64,000 bases of DNA, from positions 1,798,001 to 1,862,000 of the forward strand of contig NZ_CP010311.1 in assembly GCF_000827125.1 (NCBI RefSeq), written 5' to 3'. Shown here piece by piece: positions 1 through 8,722 of the stretch; positions within the stretch are counted from its first letter, which is position 1, and every line of letters begins with the position of its first letter. Source of the DNA: Geoalkalibacter subterraneus. Its GTDB lineage: Bacteria; Desulfobacterota; Desulfuromonadia; Desulfuromonadales; Geoalkalibacteraceae. The position numbers and the translations under genes are program-made. The notes under the pieces were generated by a model that had not been told where the DNA came from, ran no database searches, and saw only the letters and a list, made by a program, of their open reading frames with translations.

Positions 1-2
1 TC

Positions 3-185
3 AGTGAATGGCAGGGGCGGGTGCTGAAGCTTCTCTCCGGGACAATGATGTTCATGCTTGGGATGGTCCTGGTGCTGCGCCCTATGCTGCTCAACCAGAT
101 GCTGGTCTCCATTGGACTGCTGGGGACTTCAGTAGTGATAACCTGGCTGGTGGCTGGAGTGTGGCAGAGATTCGTGCACGAGTAA
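3..185 (+). CDS. C-terminal end of an integral membrane protein (partial)
   Basis: The window opens inside a gene. The third frame is open from base 3 to a TAA at 183-185 and encodes about 60 residues. Two hydrophobic stretches, roughly residues 14-29 and 36-53, are separated by a short polar turn, and the protein ends with a charged tail (WQRFVHE). This looks like the last helical hairpin of an inner-membrane protein. No start codon or diagnostic motif is in view, so the family cannot be named. The shorter alternative frame starting at base 8 has no hydrophobic pattern and was not chosen. Confidence 0.55.
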   Translation, partial: SEWQGRVLKLLSGTMMFMLGMVLVLRPMLLNQMLVSIGLLGTSVVITWLVAGVWQRFVHE

Positions 186-452
186 TGATCCCCTGGAATT
201 GTGCAAGAACCGAAACAGACCAAAACTCATGCCGAGAAGATCGGCAACCCCGCCCATGGTCAGCCGCATCCTGATATAGCCCCGGTTGGTTTCTCCCGTA
301 TCATGCCCAGCCAAAAGGGTTGCGGCCGTTTCACTAACAGCCTGCGGCAGAGTGGTGTAAGGTTCGGTCCCGAAGAAGCGTTGTTTGATATGAAAAAAAC
401 ATAGCATGCTGAAAATGTATACCCTAGCTCGAATTATTCTGAATCTTTCCAT
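129..452 (-). pseudogene. Possible coding remnant antisense to the end of the membrane-protein gene
   Basis: A 107-codon frame on the minus strand fills the gap downstream of msrA. Its middle part (roughly residues 35-80) has a protein-like composition, with a run resembling TLPQAVSETAATLL followed by an Arg/Met-rich segment. Its start overlaps the msrA stop and its end overlaps the neighbouring gene on the other strand. No family is recognised. It may be a decayed gene or chance; confidence is low. Confidence 0.2.
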
Positions 453-1072
453 GTTTTCTCCAGGAAAAGATCGCGGCCGGACCCCGAGCGGTAGAAGCGG
501 TATCTCAAAGGGTTTTCCTTGTAGTAATCCTGGTGATAGGCTTCAGCCGGATAGAACGCCGACGCCGGAAGGATTTCAGTGACGATGGGTCGCTTGAATT
601 TTCCCGATCGCGCTAACTCTTCCCGGGACTGTTCCGCCTGGCGGCGCTGCTCTTCATCCAGGTAGAAGATGGCGCTGCGATACTGACTGCCACGATCAAT
701 GAACTGTCCTCCATCATCGGTCGGGTCGATGTTCCTCCAGAACACCTCCAACAATTCCGGGTAGCTGATTTGCTCAGGGTCATAGCTGATTTCAACCGCC
801 TCAAGGTGGCCGGTTATTCCAGATGTCACCTGTTCATAGGAAGGATTTTTTACAGTTCCCCCTGTGTATCCTGAAACGACGGAAACAACTCCCGGCAGTT
901 TTTCAAAAGGCGGTTCCATACACCAGAAGCATCCTCCGGCAAAAATGGCTTTTTTGATGGTCTGCGGTTCTTTATCCATATCGTAACTCTCCTCTGCGGC
1001 ATGCGCTGAAAAAGAAGATGTCACAGCCATGACCGTAAATATGCCAAATGAAATGAAAAGTGTTCTTAACAT
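434..1072 (-). CDS. msrA: Peptide-methionine (S)-S-oxide reductase MsrA, exported form
   Basis: Reduces the S-epimer of methionine sulfoxide in proteins. The 212-residue product carries the family signature [10 protein letters not shown], with catalytic Cys48 and a nearby Cys51. Downstream are family-typical blocks such as [21 protein letters not shown] and the AYHQDYY segment. A 25-residue N-terminal hydrophobic stretch ending SAHA is a probable Sec signal peptide, so the enzyme likely repairs periplasmic proteins. An AGAGGGA ribosome-binding site precedes the ATG at 1072. No MsrB partner is adjacent. Identification is secure; export is inferred from the leader. Confidence 0.93.
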   Translation of the reverse strand: MLRTLFISFGIFTVMAVTSSFSAHAAEESYDMDKEPQTIKKAIFAGGCFWCMEPPFEKLPGVVSVVSGYTGGTVKNPSYEQVTSGITGHLEAVEISYDPEQISYPELLEVFWRNIDPTDDGGQFIDRGSQYRSAIFYLDEEQRRQAEQSREELARSGKFKRPIVTEILPASAFYPAEAYHQDYYKENPLRYRFYRSGSGRDLFLEKTWKDSE

Positions 1073-1129
1073 GGCGTCCCTCTGAAATCAGATGGTCTCG
1101 TTCTGTGAAGAGCAGATTCCGGTCTTCAG

Positions 1130-1157
1130 AATCTACACCAAAATTATTGCGTTACAA
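1130..1157 (-). promoter_or_regulatory. Candidate sigma-70 promoter of msrA
   Basis: Read on the minus strand, a TTGTAA box (1152-1157) is followed after 16 bp by TAGATT (1130-1135), about 60 bp before the msrA start. It is a consensus-like match only. Confidence 0.4.
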
Positions 1158-1278
1158 GGATACGATTTGACTCGACGGTGAATGAGCACCGTTTTCGACC
1201 GCGCAATTTGCCTTCGTTCTCTCATGAGATAAGATGATAATGTCAAAGTGAAAGAACTACTTTTCGGGAGGTTATGGC

Positions 1279-1995
1279 ATGTCCTTGCTGGAAATGCGCA
1301 ATATCGTTTACCGGACCCCTGACCGCACCATTATCGACCACCTGGATATGTCCCTTGATTCCGGCGAGGTGCATGCCCTGATCGGGACCAATGGCACAGG
1401 AAAAAGCACCCTTGCATATCTGATCATGGGGTGCAGCAGACAGAGCCCGCAGCAAGGGGAGATTGTTTTTGACGGACAAAAAATCAACGATCTTGAAATC
1501 CACGAACGTGCGCGTCTTGGGATCTCGCTGGCCTGGCAGGAACCGGTTCGATTCGAAGGCCTGAGGGTGGATGAGTATCTTTGCCTGCATGACAAAACAC
1601 TCGACGCCGATTCGTACCTGAAACAGGTTGGACTGGATCCCTCTTCGTACGCCAAACGAATGGTCGACAAGAATCTCAGCGGTGGTGAACGGAAACGGAT
1701 AGAACTCGCATCGGTGCTGGCGCTTAAACCTCGCCTAGCGATTCTCGACGAGCCTGATTCAGGCATCGATATGCTGTCGACCCGGGATATCCTCCAGGTG
1801 ATCGATTCTTTCAGGCAATCCGGTGCGGCAGTTCTGCTCATCACTCACCGCGAAGAGATTGCCGGCTGCGCCGATCATGCCTCCCAGATCTGTGACGGCC
1901 GCATCGTGTGCACCGGCGATCCTCGGCATGTGGCCGCTCACTATCAGAACAGAAAATGTCTTTTGTGCGACGGAGTGGAGTGTGGATATGAGTGA
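1279..1995 (+). CDS. sufC: SufC-like ABC ATPase of a minimal Fe-S cluster assembly system
   Basis: ATPase partner of the SufB-type scaffold that follows; the complex builds Fe-S clusters in the cytoplasm. The 238 residues show Walker A GTNGTGKST (36-44), signature LSGGE (133-137), Walker B LAILDEPDSG (153-162) and a switch His at 190. The family's usual LDEIDSG appears here as LDEPDSG. A C-terminal tail ends with three cysteines at 227, 230 and 235 (CX2CX4C), which is not typical of SufC and might bind a metal or cluster. GGGAGG precedes the ATG. The gene overlaps the next by 8 bp. No sufS, sufE, sufU, iscU or regulator is adjacent. The pair resembles the two-gene SMS (SmsC-SmsB) systems proposed as ancestral SUF relatives. 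Confidence 0.88.
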   Translation: MSLLEMRNIVYRTPDRTIIDHLDMSLDSGEVHALIGTNGTGKSTLAYLIMGCSRQSPQQGEIVFDGQKINDLEIHERARLGISLAWQEPVRFEGLRVDEYLCLHDKTLDADSYLKQVGLDPSSYAKRMVDKNLSGGERKRIELASVLALKPRLAILDEPDSGIDMLSTRDILQVIDSFRQSGAAVLLITHREEIAGCADHASQICDGRIVCTGDPRHVAAHYQNRKCLLCDGVECGYE

Positions 1996-2923
1996 AAATG
2001 ACCTTCTGCTGGAAGCTTTCGGTTCAAGCGGCGGCGACCGTGAGGTTTTCGAAGACCTGGAGGTGGCGCATCTTCTGGCCGTCGAGCACCGCATCCTGAG
2101 CGCACGGCAGGTGCAAGGACTGAAGGTGGACACCGAGGAAACCCCACACGGCATTGTTGCGAGAATCAGGGTAGCTGAGGACGTTAGAATCTCCAATCCC
2201 GTTCATCTCTGTTTCGGAGTCGTTCATTCTGAAGGCCTTCAGCAGATCGAAATGGACATTGTGCTCGAGCCTTACTCCTCGGTTGATTTTATCGCCCACT
2301 GCCTGTTTCCTAATGCCGAGAAGGTTCGTCATGCAATGATTGCCCGGGTTGAAATCGGGGAGGGAGCCAGGTTGCGCTATAACGAAACTCACGTACATGG
2401 CCCTCAGGGTGGGGTTGAAGTTGTCCCGAAAAGCCAGGTGCAGGTAGGTGAGGGCGGTCGCTTCAACAGCGAGTTCAACCTGACAAGCGGTCGCGTCGGC
2501 AGCCTGGATATGGATTATACCATCACCGGCTATGCCGACTCGGTTACGGAACTGATCGCACGCGTTTCCGGCAGCGGCAGCGATATGATCAAAATCCGTG
2601 AAAAGATTGTTCTCGAAGGAGAGAACTCCCGTGGTCTGATTAAATCAAGAATCGCTTTGCGGGATCATGCTTCGGCCGAGATCATCGGTTCGACCTCAGG
2701 AAACGCTGCCGGCGCACGGGGACATGTGGACTGCATGGAACTGGTCAGAGATCAGGCGGTCGCCCGGGCCGTCCCGATTGTCAACGTCACTCATCCGCTG
2801 GCGAAAGTGACTCATGAGGCAGCTATCGGCACGGTCGACCAGCGCCAGCTGGAGACGCTTCTGGCCCACGGGCTTTCCCCCGATGAGGCTGTGGACGTAA
2901 TCATAAGAGGGGTGCTGCGATGA
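1988..2923 (+). CDS. SufB/SufD-family Fe-S scaffold protein
   Basis: Scaffold subunit expected to pair with the upstream SufC-like ATPase. The ATG at 1988 lies inside the end of sufC, giving 311 residues; a longer in-frame opening upstream is only sufC antiframe. This is much shorter than SufB (about 480) or SufD (about 420) of the full SUF operon, because the N-terminal region is reduced to some 30-60 residues. The rest is the repetitive beta-helix core, with family-like segments such as LIKSRIALRDHASAEI and a C-terminal block (HPLAKVTHEAAIGTVDQRQ) matching the SufB/D hallmark around the conserved His and Glu. A single SufBD-type subunit encoded with SufC fits the SMS-type minimal organisation. 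Naming it SufB or SufD specifically is not justified. Confidence 0.85.
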   Translation: MSENDLLLEAFGSSGGDREVFEDLEVAHLLAVEHRILSARQVQGLKVDTEETPHGIVARIRVAEDVRISNPVHLCFGVVHSEGLQQIEMDIVLEPYSSVDFIAHCLFPNAEKVRHAMIARVEIGEGARLRYNETHVHGPQGGVEVVPKSQVQVGEGGRFNSEFNLTSGRVGSLDMDYTITGYADSVTELIARVSGSGSDMIKIREKIVLEGENSRGLIKSRIALRDHASAEIIGSTSGNAAGARGHVDCMELVRDQAVARAVPIVNVTHPLAKVTHEAAIGTVDQRQLETLLAHGLSPDEAVDVIIRGVLR

Positions 2924-2966
2924 GGGCTAACAGAACCTACGGTATCGCTTCTCGAGGAGTTCAAGT

Positions 2967-4463
2967 ATGAAAATTCTTCTGGTTTATCCTCATTATCCGA
3001 CCACTTTCTGGAGCTTTCGCTATGCGATGAAATTCATCGACCGTAAAGCCAGTTTTCCGCCGTTGGGATTGTTGACCATTGCTGCAATGCTGCCTGGAGA
3101 TTGGGAAAAGAAACTGGTCGACATGAATGTCCGCTCCCTTTCAGACGCAGATCTGATGTGGGCGGATTACGTTTTCATCAGTGCCATGACGATTCAGAAA
3201 GAATCGGCATGCGAAGTTATCGAACGGTGTCGACGCCTTGGGGTCAAGACTGTTGCCGGAGGGCCGCTGTTCACCTCCTATCATGAAACCCTGCCCGAGG
3301 TCGATCACCTGGTGCTGGGGGAAGGGGAGGTGACCCTGCCGCCTTTTCTGCAGGATCTGCAGCAGGGCGAACCCCGTCATATTTACCGTGCAGAGCAGTG
3401 GGCGCAGATCGAACAGACGCCGATTCCTCTGTGGGACCTGATCGACATGAAAGATTACGCGGCCATGAACATCCAGTACGGGCGGGGTTGTCCCTTCGAC
3501 TGCGAGTTCTGCGATATCACCGCTCTGTTTGGACGCCGGCCCCGCAACAAAAAAGTTGGCCAGATTATCGATGAGTTGGAGAGTCTGTATGCGCGCGACT
3601 GGCGTGGCGCGATCTTTTTTGTCGATGACAACTTTATCGGCGATAAGCCGACCCTCAAGAATGAGGTGCTGCCCGCCATCGTCGAATGGATGAAGGAGAA
3701 GGATTACCCCTTTTATTTCTATACGGAGGCGTCTGTCGATCTTGCAGACGACCCGCAGTTGATGGAATGGATGGTGCTCGCCGGATTTGAAGAGGTCTTT
3801 GTCGGCATCGAAACTCCCGACGATGCAGGGCTTGCGGAAACTTGCAAACTCCAGAACAGAAACCGCGACCTGATCGATTCCGTCAAACGCATTCAGCAGG
3901 CCGGATTACAGGTTCATGGTGGTTTTATTGTCGGATTTGACAGCGATACGCCGGGAATTTTCGAAAAACAGATCAGGTTCATTCAGGAAAGCGGCATTGT
4001 GACCGCTATGGTCGGCGTACTTTCCGCGCTGCGTGGAACCCGTCTCTACCAGCGGCTGGAGGGCGAGGGTCGCTTGCTTAAGGATTCGTCTGGTGAGAAT
4101 ACGATTTTTGACGTCAATTTTATTCCGCGCATGAATCCGGAAGCACTTCGCCTTGGCTATCAGAAAATTCTCGATACCATTTACGATCCTAAACAGTACT
4201 ACCAGCGGGTGATCAGCTTGTTCAAGGAATACAATCCTCGCCCGAAGGGAAAATTCCATTTGCAGAAGGGACATATCGGCGCATTGTTCAAGTCGATTCT
4301 CTGGTTGGGAGTAATTGGTAAGGAGCGCCTCCAGTTCTGGAAACTGTTTTTCTGGTCCCTGTTCAGAAAGCCGCGCCTTTTCCCCCTGGCCATTACCTAT
4401 GCCGTCTATGGTTTCCATTTTCGCAAGGTCGCAGAACGGGTCAGGGAGGGGGATTCTTTTTGA
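2967..4463 (+). CDS. B12-binding-domain radical SAM enzyme with a DUF4070-like C-terminus
   Basis: A 498-residue cytoplasmic radical SAM protein. Residues 1-140 form a cobalamin-binding-like Rossmann region (VYPHYP start, VAGGP, LGEGE). The radical SAM core follows, with cluster motif C175-X3-C179-X2-C182 in GRGCPFDCEFCD. Later core blocks are VDDNFIG, YTEASVDLA and GIETPD. The last 150 residues, with ALRGTRLYQRL and an Arg/Lys-rich amphipathic tail, match the DUF4070 type. Such proteins include hopanoid-modifying methylases and many uncharacterised members, so the substrate is unknown. It starts 43 bp after the suf-like pair, so co-expression with its cluster-assembly source is plausible but not shown. 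Confidence 0.85.
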   Translation: MKILLVYPHYPTTFWSFRYAMKFIDRKASFPPLGLLTIAAMLPGDWEKKLVDMNVRSLSDADLMWADYVFISAMTIQKESACEVIERCRRLGVKTVAGGPLFTSYHETLPEVDHLVLGEGEVTLPPFLQDLQQGEPRHIYRAEQWAQIEQTPIPLWDLIDMKDYAAMNIQYGRGCPFDCEFCDITALFGRRPRNKKVGQIIDELESLYARDWRGAIFFVDDNFIGDKPTLKNEVLPAIVEWMKEKDYPFYFYTEASVDLADDPQLMEWMVLAGFEEVFVGIETPDDAGLAETCKLQNRNRDLIDSVKRIQQAGLQVHGGFIVGFDSDTPGIFEKQIRFIQESGIVTAMVGVLSALRGTRLYQRLEGEGRLLKDSSGENTIFDVNFIPRMNPEALRLGYQKILDTIYDPKQYYQRVISLFKEYNPRPKGKFHLQKGHIGALFKSILWLGVIGKERLQFWKLFFWSLFRKPRLFPLAITYAVYGFHFRKVAERVREGDSF

Positions 4464-4837
4464 TCAGCTTAAATACCAGATTTTTGGTGGAGGCCGATAT
4501 GGTTCGTCTTCAGAGCCACCCAATCCTTCGGAAGCGCAACATTTCTTTAGGTTCACCTGGGGTGCCCACTTCCATCGCACCTTCAGGAATGGCTTTTTAC
4601 ACCGGCGATAAATTCCCCCGCTGGCAGGGGGATCTGTTTGTTGGAGCATTGGCGGGGCAGATGCTGGTCCGCTTGAGATTTGACGGAGAAGAACTGGTCG
4701 AGGAGGACCACCTTCTGAAAGATGAACTGGGACGCATCCGCGATGTGCGCGTCGGACCGGACGGCTTAATCTACCTGCTGACCGACCATGGAAACGGTGT
4801 GCTGGCGCGTCTGGAGCCGGTTGAGGATGAGAAGTAA
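4460..4837 (+). pseudogene. C-terminal remnant of a PQQ-dependent aldose sugar dehydrogenase (YliI type)
   Basis: The last 85 residues (from SIAPSGMAFYTG through FVGALAG, the RIRDVRVGPDG block and the GVLARLEP end) match the C-terminal blades of soluble quinoprotein glucose/sorbosone dehydrogenases. That family is normally about 350-400 residues. Only 125 codons are open here, and the first 40 do not look like the family, so most of the beta-propeller is missing. It starts 4 bp inside the end of the radical SAM gene. Read as a degraded, probably inactive remnant; it may be translated by coupling. Confidence 0.7.
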
Positions 4838-4858
4838 ATCAAGAGATAACTAGTGAGG

Positions 4859-4913
4859 CCGCAGTGCGTGACGACATCGTTTGCGATGACAAACACGCCT
4901 GCGGCTCAAACAG
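4859..4913. repeat. 55-bp structured repeat, copy 1 (between convergent genes)
   Basis: A 55-bp sequence that recurs at 13521-13575 with 48 of 55 bases identical. It folds on itself: CCGCAG at the left pairs with CTGCGG, the adjacent GCGTG pairs with CACGC, and CATCG/CGATG form an inner hairpin. It lies exactly between the sugar-dehydrogenase remnant (+) and the pilY1 stop codon (-), so it could act as a bidirectional terminator or be a REP-like element. Confidence 0.6.
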
Positions 4914-7900
4914 TCAGCGCAGTTGCCTCCAGGAGCGTCGGCCCAGCTCATCGGCATCGCCTCCTTTTTCGCGTATAACGGCGATCCCTCCCTCCGATCC
5001 ACCGAAGTATTTATATTCCAGGTCACCTGCTTCGATAACTGCCGGGGTTTTGATAATGCCGACCTGGGACTGAATGCCACTGGCAGCAACCGTCATGGTT
5101 GTGCCATCGACAATGATGGTGATTTTGTCATCGTCGTCGATTTCCGTATCGTCGTTCACGTCAAAAACCGATTCATCCAGGCGTGAGCCCATCACGGCGT
5201 CGAGTTCCATAAGCCAGCTCGTTCCGCCCGCAGAGCAGGGGTCCGCCAGAGGGATCAGAGTCGAAAAGATGACCCGTCCGCGACGCAGCACCGGCGCGCT
5301 GACGACACGCTCTCCCTGCAGGCCGGCAACCGGAGAGACGAGGTCGATGAACCAGCCGCGCTGAGGTGAGGGGTTGGCATTGTAATCGACGGAATTCTGA
5401 GAGACCGCCCGCAGCTGATCGTCGGATGAATCGTGCAGGACGCCTTCTGCCAGGATGGTCTGGGAGACAAGGGAGCTTCGATCCGTTTCCGTGATGCGGG
5501 AGTCGTTGTCCCATATCCCGTAAAAGGATTGAACAGGTGGGTTGGCCCCGACAATGTTGTCGCCGACTTCAAAGTATTTACCGGTGCCGAAGTAGACCAT
5601 CACGCCTCCTTCAGGGTGTGCGCCGAGCTCCAACGGAGCGGTAATGGGCTGCATCTGCCCCGAATTGTCGCGGGCAGTGAACAGGGGGCGTCTTACTGCG
5701 CCGGGGTTGGTGACAAAGGGGATGTCCCAGTCCGAAGCCAATTCGTCGTTTAGATCGAATTTCCAGAGATTCCCATGCAGGTCTCCGGCATAGGCCGTGG
5801 TCACGGTGCGATGGGCGTCGGTCAGCAGCGCCGGAACGGACAGGCCGTTGGGATCTCCGGCTGAGCCCGCACCCGTATCGATCCGGCGGATAAGCTCCCC
5901 GGATTGCGCATCAACAATGAACAGTTGCGCGCGGTGGCTGTCGCCGCCGTAACCGTTGCCGAACAGAACCGCCCACTGGCCGTTCTGCAGGCGCGCAAGG
6001 ACCGGTTTTCCGATGGCGTAGCCCATATCCGGATGGGAGAACTCCCACAGGACATTGCTCTCATCGAAAGTGTCCGGATCGGTGACATCGAGGGCGAAGA
6101 CGCTGCGCCCGCCGCCCCCCATGGTGCCGATGAGGATAGTTTTCCAGGAATCATTCAGGTATGCATCGCCGACACTGGGAGAACCGTCGACGTAATACCG
6201 GTGAACATAATCCGGGTCGCTCAGGTTGGCGAGCCCCGCCGAGGAAGCTGCGGCAGGGACATAGGCAAACTGTTCAACGCCGGTGTTGGCATCGAAGGCG
6301 TGCAGCATCCCATCATTGCCGCCGATATAGAGCAGGCGCGTCCGTGCGGCATTGTCGATGCGAAAAGACTTGTAGGTGTCCCTGCCCGGGGTGCCGGCGG
6401 GTAAATCCTGATACTGGAAATCGGGTGCGCCGACAATCAGGGGGTCGGAATTGACGATGTCGCCCAGGATATGTTCCCGCGGGCGCAGGTATCCGCCCTC
6501 CTGATCGTTTTCCATGCTCTGATCGCCGCGCAGCCAGTTGAGTCGATCTTTGCCCTGATCGTCCGAGCCTCCGGCACGCAGGTCCGTGCGCTGCACGCTT
6601 GAAAGGTTGTCCCACCCCGCCACGGTGAAGGGGACCCCGTCCGTGCCGTTCCAGGTAAAGATGCTGCGATCCCCATGCGCAGGGACCTTGCCGGAGTCAT
6701 GCGTATCCCATTCCACCTCTCCCACCGATCCATCGCTGTTGATGTTGTAGGCCAGGATCTGTCCGCTCCATGTTTCACTGTCGAAACGTGCCTGATAGAT
6801 GAGGGTGTTATCGATCAGGCGTGTGGAGTTGGTGGCGATAGCCGCAGCAGTCCCCGTCTTCCTGTCGACGAGGGACGCCAACAGGCCGCCAAGCTTTTCG
6901 GAAAAAATTTCGGGGTCCATGGCGCTGAAGAAATCGCCCCTGCTGTTGAGAGATGCATGCCAGAGATCGTCAATTTTGGCTCCCCTCGGGGTGGCATCCG
7001 TAGTCGGGTCGGGCCAGTCAAGGTCTCCGGACTTGAGAGAGCCCAGATCCGTTTTCTGGTCGAGAGTCCCCGAAACCCCGAGGCCGACGCCGAAGGTCAC
7101 CATGCTCTGCCAGTAGGCTTCGTTGAAAACTGAAGTCGGTACGCGGTTGGAAATATTCGGGCAGAGATCACGGTTCCAGTAATACATCGCGACATCGGCA
7201 AGCGTGTCGGACCAATCGTCCTGATAGGGAGGTTCGGGGGTGTATTGAAAATTTTCAGCCAGGGGGACGGGGTTGAGAATGCTCGGCCCGTTCTGGTCGT
7301 CAACGTTGGCCCGCCTCGAAGAATGGCGGGCGGCGTGCTCGTTGCCGACATTCCAGTAACCGTCCGTCATCAGAACCGTATAGCTGTTGCGACAGGCGAG
7401 ATTTGACCCGCCGGTGGCCCCGGGCGTTGTGTTCCAGGGGCCGCGGGCATCCTCGCGGGTGTAATACTGGCCGACATCATCAAGTGCACGTCGCAGGGGA
7501 GTGCCGGACAAGGGAATGTCGCGTTCATACAGAAGAGAAAAAAACTCCTCCCGATCGGTACCGGAGAATGACCTGACTCCGCGCACCATGGTTCCTGGAC
7601 TGGCTTCGGAGTCCAGATAGGAACTGCCCGCGTTGATCGTACCGTATCCGACGCGAATGTCTTCGCCCTGGGCGGCAAAAGCACGGCCGATGCCACCGCG
7701 CGAAGTGAGGATGCGGGAGCGGTGGTAGGTGTACCAGTTGGCGAAATTCTGAATCTCCTCTTCATAGGTGCAGGCGTCGGGGTCTGCGCAGTCCGTGCGT
7801 TTGGGACCCCCGATAAAGGGACCGTTGCCCGCTTTTATCTCGATGCGTTCATAGCTCGAGGCTTCGTTGACATCTCCGCCTTGATAATTGAAATAAGTCG

Positions 7901-8546
7901 CTGGATAGAAACTGCGGCTCTCCGAAGAACACAGCCCCCAGTTTGAAGTCCAGTTGTTGGCTGCCGGATTGATCCAGCAGCCATATTGCCAGTTATTGGC
8001 GGTGAGATTGCGGCTGCCCTTGTCTGTATCGGCAGGGTTGTGGTAGGCGGCGCCGGGATCGGCGTCCGGCCAGGGCGTTCCGTCCGCTGAGACCCAGGGC
8101 AGATACCTTGTCTGCGGGTTGTAATACATGGCGTTGTTGTGGTGGGAACGAAAAAACGCGGCCCAGCGATCGGTGGCTCCGAATCCGGGGATATTGTGCA
8201 GATTGAAACCCCGATAGGTGCTGCTGCGCCAGTAATCGGTGTCGCCGCCGTAGATACGGTCGGCGGGAGGAAACATGTAGAAAACGCCGCGGTGCCACCA
8301 TTCGAGTCCGCCGAAGGTATCCATGGACACTTCATCGGGAAGCGTCTCAAAGTGCATGGAGCCCGAATCGTCGATGACGAAAACGATATTGGGCTCGACT
8401 TCCACGGTGAGAAACAGCGGAACCTGGGATATTTCAGCCTGAACGCCGGTTGAGCCTGCAAAAATCAGCAACGGGGCCAGTAGGGCACTCAGGACTGTAG
8501 AGATCAACCAGGAGGCAGCTTTGTTCTGTTTTCCGGCATCGGACAT
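4914..8546 (-). CDS. pilY1: Type IV pilus tip/biogenesis adhesin PilY1
   Basis: A 1210-residue secreted pilus-associated protein that primes and tips type IV pili and modulates retraction. After a signal peptide (about residues 12-37) comes a von Willebrand A-like region with an intact MIDAS-type D59-x-S61-x-S63. The C-terminal half is the PilY1 beta-propeller, with hallmark blades such as LYIGGNDGMLHAFDA, IGTMGGGGRSVFALD and LFGNGYGGD. An Asp-rich calcium loop (DVNDDTEIDDDDK) lies near residue 1130. It ends in the GRRSWRQLR-type terminus common in this family. It is the last gene of the minor-pilin operon, separated from the preceding small gene by a palindromic repeat. Confidence 0.95.
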   Translation of the reverse strand: MSDAGKQNKAASWLISTVLSALLAPLLIFAGSTGVQAEISQVPLFLTVEVEPNIVFVIDDSGSMHFETLPDEVSMDTFGGLEWWHRGVFYMFPPADRIYGGDTDYWRSSTYRGFNLHNIPGFGATDRWAAFFRSHHNNAMYYNPQTRYLPWVSADGTPWPDADPGAAYHNPADTDKGSRNLTANNWQYGCWINPAANNWTSNWGLCSSESRSFYPATYFNYQGGDVNEASSYERIEIKAGNGPFIGGPKRTDCADPDACTYEEEIQNFANWYTYHRSRILTSRGGIGRAFAAQGEDIRVGYGTINAGSSYLDSEASPGTMVRGVRSFSGTDREEFFSLLYERDIPLSGTPLRRALDDVGQYYTREDARGPWNTTPGATGGSNLACRNSYTVLMTDGYWNVGNEHAARHSSRRANVDDQNGPSILNPVPLAENFQYTPEPPYQDDWSDTLADVAMYYWNRDLCPNISNRVPTSVFNEAYWQSMVTFGVGLGVSGTLDQKTDLGSLKSGDLDWPDPTTDATPRGAKIDDLWHASLNSRGDFFSAMDPEIFSEKLGGLLASLVDRKTGTAAAIATNSTRLIDNTLIYQARFDSETWSGQILAYNINSDGSVGEVEWDTHDSGKVPAHGDRSIFTWNGTDGVPFTVAGWDNLSSVQRTDLRAGGSDDQGKDRLNWLRGDQSMENDQEGGYLRPREHILGDIVNSDPLIVGAPDFQYQDLPAGTPGRDTYKSFRIDNAARTRLLYIGGNDGMLHAFDANTGVEQFAYVPAAASSAGLANLSDPDYVHRYYVDGSPSVGDAYLNDSWKTILIGTMGGGGRSVFALDVTDPDTFDESNVLWEFSHPDMGYAIGKPVLARLQNGQWAVLFGNGYGGDSHRAQLFIVDAQSGELIRRIDTGAGSAGDPNGLSVPALLTDAHRTVTTAYAGDLHGNLWKFDLNDELASDWDIPFVTNPGAVRRPLFTARDNSGQMQPITAPLELGAHPEGGVMVYFGTGKYFEVGDNIVGANPPVQSFYGIWDNDSRITETDRSSLVSQTILAEGVLHDSSDDQLRAVSQNSVDYNANPSPQRGWFIDLVSPVAGLQGERVVSAPVLRRGRVIFSTLIPLADPCSAGGTSWLMELDAVMGSRLDESVFDVNDDTEIDDDDKITIIVDGTTMTVAASGIQSQVGIIKTPAVIEAGDLEYKYFGGSEGGIAVIREKGGDADELGRRSWRQLR

Positions 8547-8591
8547 AATAACGTCCCTTCAGTGGCAACCTGTTTTTGTACCTATTTACGT

Positions 8592-8700
8592 CCTGGGGAC
8601 GCAGCTCCCATGACAAGGGACACTTTTCGCCCTCCATGGCCGTTTGACTGGCGCCCTCCCTGACGCCAGACACCCTTGCCATGGAAGCTGCGACCCCAGG
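8592..8700. repeat. MITE-like palindromic repeat, copy A (inside the pilus operon)
   Basis: 109 bp bounded by a 28-bp terminal inverted repeat that starts CCTGGGG and has four mismatches between arms. An inner palindrome (TGGCG ... CGCCA) sits in the middle. Homologous copies lie at 11226-11324 and, as a half element, 26481-26549. It is in the 176-bp gap between the PilY2-like gene and pilY1, so the operon mRNA would carry a long hairpin there. It encodes no protein. Confidence 0.75.
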
Positions 8701-8722
8701 CCGGACAGGTATCTGTTATCTA

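Noticed and set aside
8-274. 88-residue plus-strand frame at the window start
   Set aside because: Polar, low-structure translation; the overlapping frame ending at 185 has clear membrane helices.
1088-1278. IscR or other regulator site before sufC
   Set aside because: No convincing inverted repeat or known operator could be found.
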